Source: Pristionchus mayeri (lineage: Eukaryota; Nematoda; Chromadorea; Rhabditida; Neodiplogasteridae). From it: a stretch of 64,000 bases of DNA. How positions within the stretch are numbered: the stretch's first letter is position 1; each line of letters opens with the position of its first letter. The translations under genes and the position numbers were made by a program. The DNA lies in NCBI GenBank assembly GCA_036245805.1, contig BTRK01000003.1, positions 2,728,001 to 2,792,000 of the forward strand, given 5' to 3'. Positions 9,870 to 21,563 of the stretch are shown here, one piece after another. A model generated the notes under the pieces. The model was not told the DNA's origin. It did no database searches and was given only the letters and a program-made list of their open reading frames with translations.

Positions 9870-10850
9870 CTTAGTAGTCGAGGTGGGCATTGCTAGGCTC
9901 TTTTAGCGAACTTTTTCGCATTTTGGAGTCCAAAGTTTGGATGCAATTGAAAGAGTAAATGAAAAGGAAGAATTGTGTGTTCTCCCATGACATTTGATTT
10001 TCACAGTGAGAACAACAATTGAGGAAGGTTGAATCCTCGATTTTTACAGGCTTTCAAAGGGGGAAATTAAAATTTCGTCGTCCTTCTCAGGCACCTCTAA
10101 TGAGTCAATTAGTAATGGCACATACATTTCTCACTTTTGCAGAGGCTCTTCCTATCAGACAACGAGAATTGATTAGGTGTGGGCTTTTTCACACGTTACC
10201 TTCGCGTCTGAGGGTACAGGCAAATTGGAGCGCCGCGCAAACTGCCCAAAGATGACAGTCTGACGAAGAGCGGAAGAAGTCCTGTTGACGATAGGTTGCT
10301 CGATGAAATAGTGCTCAAAAGAGAATGCCCATTTTGGTGTTGTTCGGTGAGTTAACGTTCGGTAGAATCTGATTAGTATGCAATTTAGCGTGTAGTTGAT
10401 ATCCATTGCGTTGTGAGGTGGTCCTGATCGATTAATATACGAATTGAGTGGAAGATTTGATAGTTTATCCTCTATCGAAGTGCATCGCGAAGCGAAAGTG
10501 AGCAATAGGAAGGTGCACATAATAATACAACTAAATAGTATAAATTAGTTCATTATTCGAGGGGAAAATAATCGTATTCGGCCTAGATTTGGTCATTGGA
10601 TAGAGTTCATTAGAGAGCGAGAGAGGGTGGGCGAAAATAGATAATCGAAAAATGAGCAAGCTAAATAAGCGTTTGAAAGCGTGGGAAAACCCGTTAGCCT
10701 CGGCTATTTCTTCTCAGTGTTAAAGTGAGTGTGAGGGTGTGTTCTTGGTTGTCGATTGGGCAAATATTAGGCAATGTGAATCGTAGCGGTGGGAACCCGT
10801 GAGGAATACTGTAGTGTATAGGTGGGTGACGCGCGTCCGCGAGTCACGCG
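9870..10850. repeat. Duplicated block Q1, 3' flank of receptor copy 1
   Basis: This block recurs at 13635-14364 with 15949-16110, at 21930-22285, and at 24160-24506 with 25590-25985. Shared landmarks in order are GGTGGGCATTGCTAGGCTC, TTTCGCATTTTGGA, CCTTCTCAGGCAC, GGAAGGTGCACATAA, GGTCATTGGATAGAGTT and CGTGAGGAATACTGTAGTG. It lies 3' of the receptor C-terminal exon on the minus strand. No gene of its own was recognised; this copy has no large insertion and serves as the empty-site reference. Confidence 0.8.
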
Positions 10851-11333
10851 TTAGACGTGCCGGAAGTCCAGCTTGAAGATGCGCGTGAGCGCGCGCTTGA
10901 ACTGCTGATTGGCCATCGCGTAGCAGAAGGGATTTACTGAAATTCGAATCGAATTAGAAAAATAGTTTTTGAAAACAATTCACGTCAATCAGTCAGATAT
11001 CGAGTCATTTACTGAGATTATTTCAATAATGTCCCGAGTGACTATCGAACTAGCTTACGTATATTCAAAATACGAAGAATGGCTGAAACCCAACACTCAC
11101 CTGTTCATGTAGCACGGATAGTAGGATATGAAGTACATCGCGTTGAAGACCTAAATGCGATCTTTGATCCTTGATCCTACCTTACTCACCGCCGAGTTCT
11201 TGCAGCTCTCGCAGAAACCGTAGATCGTCGCGAGCACGTAGAAGGGCGTCCAGAGAATCGTGAATGCGCCCAAGATTACGGTAATCGTCCTGAGTGCCTT
11301 GCGCGCACGATTCTCGCTGCGCGACTTGTACTC

Positions 11334-12498
11334 CTACAAGGATTATTCTCTACTTTATCTTGCTTCCTCTCTAGTCGCTGCGGATCATTATTGCGCATTA
11401 ATGAATAAAGGAATTGTTGGAACTGAAACTGTATCTTCATTTTACAAACTCGCTCTTGCTAGTCAGATCGGTTAGAAAACAAAAAAAATGAATTTTGAGA
11501 TCATTCTTGGGCAGACGTTTTCTATCAGGTTGATGCAAAAGTTTCTCCCTTTTTTCTTTTTACATATTTGATTCTCCTGACCTGCAAAGTTAACGAATTC
11601 TCATAAGTTCTTTTGCAATAAATAATTGCTTGTATGAGTTTTATAAAAAGCCGTATCACATTGCCCCTCATTTAGCTACGCCGATACTGCGGTCCGACAA
11701 ATTACGTAAAATTGATTATCAAAGGTAATTTTTGTAAGGTCATTGTTATGAGAAGAAACGAGATAGGGGTTAAACAAACATACTAGTGTAAAGCGTGATT
11801 ACTGGGCATGTTCGTGAATGCAATTCAGTATTTGTACACCATCATGCCAAGTTCAGAAGAGCGCCTAATTAGATATTAGCTCGAGATGCATTTCTGATGA
11901 AATTCATTTCATAGCCCCGAATGGTCAGTTGTTGACTAGTAAGCCAAAGTGTTATACACAAAGAAGTACTCGCCAGTCTTGGTATTATCGTTAAACTTGA
12001 GATGAATACATCTACCTATTCGGGAACAGTACCATATTACACCAAAATTACGAAATTTGAGCAATGAAATCAGCATTTTTTCTAATTCTCATCTTCCAAA
12101 GCGTCTTGAACGTCGGATATTATGTAATATTCTGGAAGAGCACCTCGAGTGGTATCACACCTCAAATGGGTATAATCGATTGCTAACACGTATTCAAATG
12201 GTAGGGACCAGCAAAGTACACCTAAAAAACGTCATATTTTGAGATTTTGATGTTTTCTTTATTGATTGCAGCAATGCGCGTCCCAGAATCGAATCGGTCC
12301 TGCGAGTGTAATCTATCTATGTGTCCGCTACTTGTATTAAATGGATATTCCATTCAAGCAAATATGGCTCGAGATAATTTTAAAAATAAAATAGGGAGAA
12401 ACTTTTGCTTCAACCTAATACTTCATCGCTTGCTCTATCTAACATCCTAGGTGATTGTCCTATCAAACGCTATTCGTATTTCAACTATTCAAAGGGTG
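11334..12498. other. Intron-like stretch of receptor copy 1
   Basis: About 1.1 kb between the TM6 and loop-3 exons. It is AT-rich. I see no inserted element with clear ends, no conserved repeat shared with the other copies, and no gene. Confidence 0.5.
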
Positions 12499-12605
12499 GT
12501 TTCCTGCCACTCCTGCTCTTGAGGGCAATGAGCATCCGCCACATCCGCCCCTCCTTCCTCAGCGATTCCACGTGAGACACCGCGATGGTGGGCACCGAGT
12601 TCTTG

Positions 12606-13340
12606 CTGTAAACGGTTAATGCAGAATGGCGCAAAGTTTGGGCGCATCTGCTGAATATAGTGGAATTTTGTTGTTTTTGAAAATTTTTAGTAACCGGGCG
12701 ATATCATCGGATTATTGCTTTTTCAATAAGCAACGCGAAAACGTAGTTCACGTGAAACTCAAAACGAGCAAGGGAGAGGTGAAAATTCAAAGATTGTTTT
12801 CTTCTTTTGAATGCTAGCAGAATTTGTGCTATGCACCGAGTTCTAACTGTAACGGGTGATTGTAGGGTGGATTACGGTATGTACTAATTACTGTAGGATG
12901 CAGCGGTTCTGTAGGTAATACCGTGGGATTTTTCTTATTATTTTTAAAACGAGCTTAGGACGCAGAGCGACTGTGCTTGATAGAAACCCCGTGAATACGA
13001 AGCATGCGTGAAACTCAAAGCGAACTGGGGAGAGACACATTTGACGATTGTTTTCGAAGTTTAATCTCCATCAGAAGCTGTGCAAGGCACCAAGTTCTTG
13101 TTGTAAGGATACAGTAGCTAAATGTAGGGTGGACTATATGTTACTGTATGAGCATCTGTAGGATGGGATTCTGTGAAATTTCACAGCTATTCAATATTTG
13201 CAGGAACAGGGGGAAATCCTCCGCGTATTGTGGTATCTAGAAGCAATGCAAATATGGAGAGACAGTGAAACTCAAAGCGAACTAGGGAGAGATGTAATTC
13301 GAAATTGTTTCCGAAATTTGAATGTTATCATTAATTGTTT
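12606..13340. repeat. Tandem array T2
   Basis: Units of about 240-250 bp with the same landmarks as T1. CACCGAGTTC-like segments lie near 12595 (the start of the loop-3 exon itself), 12835 and 13088. The array lies between the loop-3 exon and exon S of receptor copy 1, occupying the intron. Confidence 0.75.
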
Positions 13341-13634
13341 TTAGTCCTACCTATTAGACGCCGTGACGATCATATGATGGGCTGCGTTGTTGTTGCAACT
13401 GCTGCTACAGCCGGGCTGCTCCGCACCCTCGGAGGAGCGGGATGCGGCATTAGGATGAGAGGAGTAACGACGACGGACGGGAGTGGAGGCCTTAAGAAAG
13501 AATACGATGTTCAAAATAATCGCAAACATCGGATCTTGACACACTTTTTCGGAAATTATTCGACTCCGATTTTGGCTGTGATTTTTAACTTCGTGTATAT
13601 TCTTCCGTCCAACTTTATATATTATTGCATACTA

Positions 13635-16110
13635 GTCGAGGTGGGCATTGCTAGGCTCTTTAAGCGAACTTTTTCGCATTTTGGAGTCCAAAGTTTGGAT
13701 GCAATTGAAAGAGTAAATGAAAAGGAAGAATTGTGTGCTCTCCCATGACATTTGATTTTCATAGTGAGCACAACAGTTGAGGAATGATGAATCTTCGATT
13801 TTTGCAGGCTTGCAGTGGGAAAATTAAAAATTTGCTCGTCCTTCTCAGGCACTTCTAATGACACATACATTTCTCACTTTTGTAGAGTATATTCCTATCA
13901 GGAAAAGCGAATTGATTAGTTGTGGGCTTTTTCACACGCTACCTTCGCGCATGCAATATTGAAACTGGCCTAGCAGTGTTCTCACGCGAGCTGGTCTCGA
14001 AGACGGGATTTACCTTTACCTTTACCTTCGCGCGTGATGAGGGTACAGGCAAATTGGAACGCTGCGCACAGTGCCCAATGATGATAGTCTGACGAAGTGC
14101 GGAAGAAGTTCTGTTGACGATAGGTTGCTCAAAAATATAGTGGTTAAGAGAATGTCCATTTTGATATTGTTCAATGAGTTAACGTTCGATAGAATCTGTT
14201 TTACTATTTAGCGTGTAGTTAGGATAATCTTTCCTTTGCGTGGAGTACCTGTTCGATTTAAATGCTAATTAACTGGAAGAATTGATCGTTTATCCTCTCG
14301 CGAAATGAATCGCGAAACGAAAGTGAGCAATAGGAAGGTGCACATAACAATACAACTAAATAGTATAACACAGTTATCACGAGTCAGTGGAGGAAGCCAC
14401 GAACAATTTTTTTCAAACCCATTTAAAATCGATCAAATTATAATGTTAAGTTAGCTTAGGGACAAGATTGCGAATGAACAAGGTCATTTGTCCCAGAGCC
14501 GGATTATAGGTATTTCCCGGTTCCAAAACCGGCTATATTGTATTTCAGCTCACAGATGAGCTACATGGATGGCATGGTACTCAAAATGCGTGGAAAAATA
14601 CGGCGATCAACTTTACTGTTGACCACTTTTTGATTGGATGCAAGCCAAAAAAGTTAGCGCTGAAAAATCAATTTCTATACGAAAAATAAATATATTTTGG
14701 TATCATGCAGGTGCGTTGCAGGGAATTTTATTGCAGAATATTAAAGAAGAAGTCTGCCTACATCTTACATAAAATAATTGTTCAAATCGAAGATGACTCA
14801 AATTGCCAAATATACGATCAACGGTTTCTATCTCGAGGTGGGTAGCACAACATTTAGCCGTATTCGAAATGTTTCGGTCAGTTATGATCAGTTTTTATTA
14901 TTTTATAGTGTTTTTAGAATATCTACACCTAATTCCACTAAAATAATCACCAAAATGTAAGTTTTGGAAAAATCGATTTCCGACTTACCATTTTGGCCGG
15001 TTTTGGGACCTGAAAAAGTGCGATTATCAAAACGTTATTCCCAATACTTTTTGTGAATCTTTCAGTACTACTGGTATTCTCTTTTTTTTTTTCTAGGTTC
15101 GAAATATATTTACTCGGTTGAAATTTATAGATTCGAGCAAAATGTACTGAGAATTCGAATTTTAACTTTTTGCGACCCTTCGATGTCGCATTTTTGGAGG
15201 ATATTATCTAGAAAGAACCACTGCAGAAATGGCAATTTCTAAGTAATTTGGAGAGAATACCAGTAGTACTGAAAGCTTCACAAAAAGTATTGGGAATAAC
15301 GTTTTGATAATCGCACTTTTCCAAAATCGGCCAAAATGGTAAGTCGGAAATCGATTTTTCCAAAACTTAAATTTTGGCGATTATTTTAGTGGTATTAGGT
15401 GTAGATATTTTAAAAACACTATAAAATAATCAAAACTGATCATAACTGACCGAAACATTTCGAATACGGCTAAATGTTGTGCTACCCACCTCGAGTTAGA
15501 AACCGTTGATCGTATATTTGGCAATTTGAGTCATCTTCGATTTGAACGATTATTTTATGTAAGATGTAGGTAGACTTCTTCTTTAATATTCTGCAATAAA
15601 ATTCCCTGCAACGCACCTGCATGATACCAAAATATATTTATTTTTCGTACAGAAATTGATTTTTCAGCGCCAACTTTTTTGGTTTGCAAAGTAAAGTTGA
15701 TCGCCGTATTTTTCCGCGCATTTTGCGCACCATGCGATCCCTGTAGCTCATCTGTGAGCTGAAATACAATATAGCCGGTTTTGGAACCGGGAAATACCTA
15801 TAATCCGGATCTGGGACAAATGACCTTGTTCATTCGTAATATTGTCCCTAGGCTAACTTAACATTATAATTTGATCGAATTTAAATGGGTTTGAAAAAAA
15901 TTGTTCGCGAATGGGCACTTTTCGCTTCACCGACTCGTGATACCTGTGATAAATTAGTTCATTATTCGAGGGAAAAATAATCGTATTCGGCCTACATTTG
16001 GTCATTGGATAGAGTTTTTTAGAGAGAGAGAGAGACCGGAAATGGATAATAGACAAATGAGCAAGCTATGAGGGTCTAAATATGCGTCTGAAAGCGTGGG
16101 GGGAACCCGT
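13635..16110. repeat. Duplicated block Q2, split by foldback element A
   Basis: The same landmarks as block Q1 appear at 13635-14364 and continue at 15953-16110. The only major interruption is the foldback element. A short duplication near 13960-14035 repeats TTCGCGC and ACCTTTACC sequence. Confidence 0.75.
14369..15948. mobile_element. Foldback element A, 1.58 kb
   Basis: Long inverted repeats (arms about 14369-15081 and 15253-15948) surround a centre of about 170 bp. The termini are CACAGTTATCACGAGTC and, inverted from the right, CACAGGTATCACGAGTC. It interrupts block Q2 at AGTATAA|ATTAG. The flanks show ATAA on both sides (14365-14368, 15949-15952); if the last A is counted in the element, a TA duplication is equally possible. 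The uninterrupted site AGTATAAATTAG is present at about 10538 and 25677. No transposase ORF, so it is non-autonomous. Confidence 0.85.
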
Positions 16111-16609
16111 TAGCTTCGGCTATGTCTTCTCAGTTTTAAAGTGAGTCGGAGGGTGTGTTCTTGGTTGTCGATTGGGCAAATACTGGGCAATGTGAATCGT
16201 AGTTGTGGGACCCGTGAGGAATACTGTAGTGTGGAGGTGGATGACGCGCGTCCGCGCCGGAAGTCCAGCTTGAAGATGCGCGTGAGCGCGCGCTTGAACT
16301 GCTGATTGGCCATCGCGTAGCAGAAGGGATTGATCAGACTGAAATTCGAATCTCATTATAAAAATACTTTTTGAAAACAATTCACGTCAATCAGTTAGCT
16401 ATCTATTATTTTTTGATATTATTTTCCTGAAATATACAATAACACATCACTGTTGAATTTGCTTGTGTTCAGAATAAGAAGAATGACTGCAACACAATAC
16501 TGACCTGTTCATGTAGCACAGATAGTAGGATATGGAGTACATCGCGTTGAAGCCTTGCAATTCGGTTTTTGATCCTTGATCCTACCGTAACCCCTACTAC
16601 TTTATCAGA

Positions 16610-16980
16610 AACTTGGGAGAGATGCAATTCAGAGATTGTTTTTGAATTCTAGCAAAACGTGTCTATTGTGGTCACCGAGTTACTGTAGCGGGATAAAATA
16701 GGATAGATTACGATGTCTCCTAATCACTGAAGATGTATCTGCAAGGGGGGATACCGTTGAATTGTATCGCTATTGAATATTTGTAGGAACTGATTGAGAC
16801 CCCGCGAGTACTATCTTGCCTAGAAGCAACGCGAATACGATGAAATCGTGAAACTCAAAGCAAATTTGGAGAGATGCTAGGAAACCTGAGATATTGTGGG
16901 CACCGAGTTCGTACTGTAATGGGATATTGTGGTCCACCCTACAATATGCCCTAATTACTAGTGTTGTTAGATGAAATAAT
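16610..16980. repeat. Tandem array T3
   Basis: About one and a half units of the T family, with CACCGAG segments near 16672 and 16900 (228 bp apart) and the landmarks GAAACTCAAAGC, GGAGAGATGC and TGAATATTTGTAGGAAC. It lies directly upstream (minus-strand sense) of the TM7 exon of copy 2, where the loop-3 and TM6 exons should be. Confidence 0.7.
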
Positions 16981-17080
16981 TTTTAATTAGTAATTTCTGT
17001 AGGCGTTACTGCGGCACGTAATATTTAAGATTTTTCTTAGTTTGTTCTTGTTTTTCTTGAAAGGGGAACAACCCATCTCT

Positions 17081-18139
17081 ATATGAGGCCGGTCGGCTAG
17101 GAATCGAAAAAGGGATGGCACAGTGAAAATATGAAAACTTACAAAAATGGGTTATCGAGGGTGCTTATCATCATGGTATACTTCATTTCTCGCCAATTCG
17201 ACTGGTGCAGCCGGGCTGCACGGCTTAATTTCTTCGCTATTTCTCGTCTTTTCGCCACAACTCAAGATGCAGACAAGCAATCGTGACGAAACTCGGATTT
17301 GGCCCTAAATGGATCATACAGACTCCACCGATGCTGAAAAAAACGGTAACAGTTCACCATGGACTGAATTATTTTTGTTTTCTCGAATACTAAACATCTG
17401 CAAGAGTAGCCATGCAGATGGTAAGATGCACCTTCTTCTCACGATTATTTTTCATATGCTATGTGTGGGATTCGACCGACACTAATTTGTAGTTTCACGC
17501 CACTTTTCATCTCCATTCCCCCTCTCTCAACACCGCACGAATACGCTCAAAGATTGAGTAACGAGAGAACTAAATGTGTTTCATTTCTTGAATATAATAA
17601 ATCTAAGTTAAATCTTATGTACAAAATGAAACACATGTCACCCTATCATTCGTTACTCATCGCACGGAATTGCGCGGTGTTGAGAGGGGGGGAATGGAGA
17701 TGAAAAGTGGCGTGAAACTACAAATTAGTGTCGGTCGAATCCCACACATAGCATACGAAAAATAATCCTGAGAAGAAGGCGCATCTTCCCATCTGCATGG
17801 CTACTCTTGCAGATGTTTAGTATTCGAGAAAACAAAAATAATTCAGTCCATGGTGAATTGTTACCGATTTTTTCAGCATCGGTGGAGTCTGTATGATCCA
17901 TTTAGGACCAAATCCGATTTTCGTCACGATTGCTTGTCTGCATCTTGAGTTATGGCGAAAAGACGAGAAATAGCGAAGAAATTAAGCCGTGCAGCCCGGC
18001 TGCACCAGTCGAATTGGCGAGAAATGAAGTATACCATGATGATAAGCACCCTCGATAACCCATTTTTGTAAGTTTTCATATTTTCACTGTGCCAGCCTCT
18101 ACATACGATTTCCCGATTCTTTGGCGACCGGCCTCATAT
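17081..18139. mobile_element. Foldback element B, about 1.06 kb
   Basis: The arms start ATATGAGGCCGGTC and end in the complement GACCGGCCTCATAT. They remain complementary through GGTGCAGCCGGGCTGCACGG and CATGGACTGAATTATTTTTG to a short centre near 17588-17620. Whether ATAT is a target duplication or part of the terminus cannot be decided, because it is self-complementary. The 80-codon ORF over the centre is not a transposase. Confidence 0.8.
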
Positions 18140-18535
18140 TGTAACTGTGCCTATCAGAGGTCTTCTGAGAGATTGCATGAAATCGAGACCCCCATTTACA
18201 CAGTGTTCAAAGTGCTTCAATCTTAATAAAAATTTGATGATAGATGTTCCAAGTGCCCATTAACTTTTAGTTAACTTAGTATCAATACCTATTTGAAGCT
18301 GCGACGATCATGTGGTTGGCTGCTGCATTGTTGTTGCAACTGCTGCTGCTCCGCCCCCTCGGAGGAGCGGGAGGCTGCAGGAGGATGAGAGGAGTGCCGC
18401 AGGCGGACGGGAGTGGAAATCTGAGAGGAGACGATATTCGTAATGAATGGCTCATTTTCTTTATAAAATCTGCAATTAGACACTGAGGCGCAAGTAAACG
18501 TTATGCGATGTCTAGAGAAATGATCTGACTCTCTC

Positions 18536-18586
18536 CAGTTTGCACGCTCTCTCGCCGGTCAGAGAGACGAGAGAGCGTGCAAACTG
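18536..18586. repeat. Short perfect hairpin, 19-bp stem
   Basis: CAGTTTGCACGCTCTCTCG at 18536-18554 pairs perfectly with 18568-18586 around a 13-base loop, and the flanking TCTCT/AGAGA extends the stem past a bulge. It could be a tiny MITE remnant or a foldable RNA; the sequence does not decide. Confidence 0.6.
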
Positions 18587-18841
18587 AAGAGATGCAGACG
18601 ATTGCTCGATGTCTAACTCTGAATTCTTAAAAAAAACTGTATTATTTAACCAATTTCTCTTATTCTACAGTTTTGACATTATTGAATACACCATTTTTTA
18701 TATTATTGCAAATTATGAAAGTTGGATTATTTTCTATCTTGCAACGCTTCTTAGCGCTGTTTCATACTTTGGATGTAATGGATCGCGGTGCAGTTTCGCT
18801 AGCGTGGCATTTGAGTTTCATAGTGAAATGATAAGATGGAG

Positions 18842-19983
18842 GAAACTAGAACACACTATCCGAGAGAATCGAAATAGACTTGGCACTGGCCGAAAACTCG
18901 GATTCATTCTAACTTCGCCAATATGTAGTACTCGACGAGGGAAACATACGAGCGTCGATAGAATTTCGATCCGCGTCCGCGCGCGCGGCAGCGCGGATCT
19001 TGTAACAATCTACCGTAATCATCAAACATTTTTCTATCGATTCCAATCACTGCGGCGGTAGGGGGAATGGGTCGGCGGGCAAATTCTAAGACTTTTTTAC
19101 TCCGGGGAATTTTTCGATCAGATTCCATCTAACGCCAGAAATCGATAATTCCACTTTTCCTTCCGACGTTTTTGTACGTCCCAGAAAATTTTTCAAGAAA
19201 CATGCAATTTTTTTATTTGTGTTTCCGCATCTATTTATATCGATGCACACTTGATTACAACGGCGCAATTGAAATCCGCCCCGAAGTTAGGTAACCAGGT
19301 CAAAAGATGCCTCGAAACGGGATTATGGTGTAAAGAATACTGTAACCGCTTTTTCCAAATATGCTTAATTTCATCAAAATTAATTTAAAACGCCTTCTTA
19401 ACGATGTATGGACTTCGCTGACGAAACACGTGAAAGAAAATAATCATCACATATTAAAATAACGAAATTATGAAAAAGCGGTTACAGTATTCTTTGCACC
19501 ACAATCCACTTTCGAGGCATCTTTTGACCTGGTTACCTAACTTCGGGGCGGATTTCAATTGCACCGTTGTAATCAAGTGTGCATCGATACAAATAGATGC
19601 GGAAACACAAATAAAAAATTGTATGTTTCTTGAAAAATTTTCGGGGACGTACAAAAAAGTGGAATTATCGATTTCTGGCGTTAGATGGAATCTGATCGAA
19701 AAATTCCCCGGAGTAAAAAAGTCTTAGAATTTGCCCGCCGACCCATTCCCCCTACCGCCGCAGTGATTGGAATCGATAGAAAAATGTTTGAAGATTACGG
19801 TAGTTTGTTACAAGATCCGCGCTGCCGCGCGCGCGGACGCGGATCGAAATTCTATCGACGCTCTTATGTTTCCGTCGTCGTGTACTACATATTGGCGAAG
19901 TTAGAATGAATCCGAGTTTTCGGCCAGTGCCAAGTCGCTGAAGAAATATGTTGATTTTCTCAGATAGTGTGTACTAGAAACTT
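18842..19983. mobile_element. Foldback element C, about 1.14 kb
   Basis: Long inverted repeat with its centre at about 19358-19470. The best-conserved arm edge reads ACTTGGCACTGGCCGAAAAC at 18878 and its complement ends at 19935. Weaker complementarity (GAAACTAG, ACACACTATC) extends out to about 18842 and 19983. The two arms encode the same 74-codon ORF (starting MESDRKIPRSKKVLEFARRP) at 19128-18904 minus and 19685-19909 plus. This follows from the symmetry and is not evidence of a gene. No transposase. Confidence 0.75.
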
Positions 19984-20043
19984 CGATCTGCGCAGATTTT
20001 TCATTTCTGAAATTAGCAATATTTTTTGTGCTCTTATGATGAC

Positions 20044-20322
20044 ACTTATCAATTGTCTCTCGCAAGGACGAGTGACGAAAAGTTGATAAGAATGAGAGAT
20101 CCAGTGATAGCACATGAAAGTACATTTCGAATCAGTATGCATCATCCCCAGAGTGATAGATCGTGTCACTTCTGCATGTTGTAGATTTAGAAAATTCAAT
20201 TGTGGCATCGTCTCTTATCCATTGTAATTGAATACAGTAAGATGACAAACATTAGAATAATGAATTTGTCAGAGGAACAACGTGTGTTTTACCAATTTAT
20301 CGATTTGATTAAATTATCTTCT
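20044..20322. repeat. Duplicated block P, copy 2
   Basis: Second copy of 8177-8458, same orientation, with scattered substitutions and short indels. Confidence 0.8.
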
Positions 20323-20428
20323 GTATTCGCAATGTCCTTCAGACTTCTGGCAATAGTAGTCAAAGCCTTTCGCCCCTTGCGGCTGCAATTAGGATCTTCT
20401 TATTATATTTGTTTCAAAGGATAGTTAA

Positions 20429-20559
20429 TAGGGTTATCTTATTGGAAAATGTTTATATCACTTTTAGATATGTTTCACGTGCACTATGTATATGAACTAT
20501 ATAGTATACATGAAACATATCTGAAAGTGCTACAAAAAACTTACAATAAGAGCACTCTA
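20429..20559. mobile_element. hAT-type MITE copy 5
   Basis: A 131-bp palindromic member of the family, with TAGGGTTATCTTATTGG at the left and ACAATAAGAGCACTCTA at the right, and the AGATATGTTTCA core. The flanks ATAGTTAA and GAAGTTAA agree at 6 of 8 positions, consistent with an older insertion. Confidence 0.75.
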
Positions 20560-20784
20560 GAAGTTAATTCTAATCCTAACTATAAGATTCGAGTTGTAGT
20601 CTGACTCTCCTCCTTTTTGGAGATGCGCCTTGGTTGCTCATTGGTACATAGAATAATTGCACAGTAAACGGAGACTAATTCTTCTCAAGATTTAGTTGAA
20701 AGTTGGAAGAGCTTCTAAGGTGGTCACATTGTATCCATCCCTCTATGCATGGCACAAAACCCTCTATGCATCTCGCCTTTCATT

Positions 20785-21536
20785 CTACGCAATATCAAGC
20801 TCTGTTCTGACTGTCAGAGAAGGCTAAAGAGTGTTTAGAGCGAGAGAGACTAGAGAATTATCGTTCTCGTGTATTTAATCATTGATCGACGTGAGATGGT
20901 TCTAGGACGGTTTTCCGAGCTTCCATTCAACTAAATTTAAGAGGGATTTGTCAAGCAATCTTGTGATGAGGGAGAGTTGACGGGTGGAGGGGTGGAAATA
21001 CCTTGTAGATCTTAGGCTGTCCTCTGAAATTGGGACAGGATGATCCATTCCCACATACGAATGTGGGGAAGGTCGGAGAAGGTCCGAAATATTCTCCGAC
21101 CTTGACGTCTCTGAATGATTAGCAGATGAATGAAAAATTGCAGTTGTGTAGTCATTATTTTTAATTAGACAAATGATGTGCGTTTGTTTTTTTTACATTA
21201 ATTAGATTGCATACCCGCTGCAGCATTTCGCATCCGATTTGCATTGCATTAGTTTGGGAGTTTGGAAGGGGCGCGGGCTTTTCTGCCATGACTTAGACAT
21301 ACCTGCGAAATATTTATGGTGAGAATGGGATACTTACGCAAGTCGTAATTTATGATATTAGCAAAAAATTTAAGACATTTGTTTGTATACTGTTTGTATA
21401 CTATACTAAAACATTGGTCGAGTTTATTGAATGAAGGAACAAGGGAATCGTGTCTCAAGCTCTTCTACATACCGACATAGCACTCGAGTGCAGACGACAC
21501 AGTGAATAAAGCGAAGATAGCCAGAAGAAAGCGCAT
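20785..21536 (-). CDS. Gene D: small secreted cysteine-rich protein, four exons
   Basis: Phase-consistent minus-strand exons are 21536-21473 (ATG to GTCG|GTATGT), 21302-21215 (acceptor ATTTCGCAG, donor AGCGG|GTATGC), 21110-21002 (acceptor ATCATTCAG, donor AAG|GTATTT) and 20823-20785 (acceptor CTCTTTAG, stop TAG), about 99 residues. The start MRFLLAIFALFTVSSA is a strong signal peptide, followed by LECYVG. Later blocks are LMQCKSDAKCCSG and FVCGNGSSCPNF, giving six cysteines in the mature part. The LxCY start after the signal peptide resembles small Ly6-like nematode proteins, but I do not recognise a defined family. Exons 1-3 are the strongest; the terminal exon is less certain. It is flanked by receptor pseudogene fragments but unrelated to them. 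Confidence 0.66.
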
Positions 21537-21563
21537 CTTGATATTTTTAGGCAGAATTCGCCT

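Larger units (their letters stand above)
10851..13490 (-). pseudogene. Muscarinic (GAR-type) receptor copy 1, broken
   Basis: Minus-strand exons in order are: S 13490-13351; loop-3 exon 12605 to about 12499 (SKNSVPTIAVSHVESLRKEG then RMWRMLIALKSRSGRK); TM6 exon 11333-11190, 48 codons, intact splice sites ([35 protein letters not shown]); TM7 exon 11150-11101 (FNAMYFISYYPCYMN); C-terminal exon 10936-10851 ([18 protein letters not shown], ending LDFRHV and TAA). The [14 protein letters not shown] and CYMNS.INPFCYA motifs place it among nematode muscarinic acetylcholine receptors (GAR-1/GAR-2 type; family knowledge). Lesions: a 5-bp deletion at the C-terminal exon start shifts the frame and removes the Asn-Pro start of NPxxY, and the loop-3 donor has diverged. 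No TM1-5 exons are in the window. Confidence 0.72.
16110..18420 (-). pseudogene. Muscarinic (GAR-type) receptor copy 2, broken
   Basis: Minus-strand remains: exon S 18420-18289, frameshifted in a Gln-coding repeat and stopping early; TM7 exon 16554-16505 (GFNAMYSISYYLCYMN), whose acceptor reads CAA instead of CAG; and C-terminal exon from 16338 ([14 protein letters not shown], then [15 protein letters not shown]). The usual stop after LDFRRV is lost by deletion, so the frame reads on to 16110. The loop-3 and TM6 exons are absent; array T3 and foldback element B occupy the interval. The SLINPFCYA segment is intact here, unlike in copies 1 and 3. Confidence 0.7.

Noticed and set aside
16110..16313. 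67-codon ORF as an intact receptor C-terminus with a novel tail
   Set aside because: The first residues are the real C-terminal exon, but the tail arises from deletion of the normal stop and reads through 3' flank sequence shared with the other copies.
18904..19909. 74-codon ORF in both arms of foldback C as a transposase
   Set aside because: It is duplicated only because the arms are inverted copies. It is short and lacks any DDE or helix-turn-helix signature.
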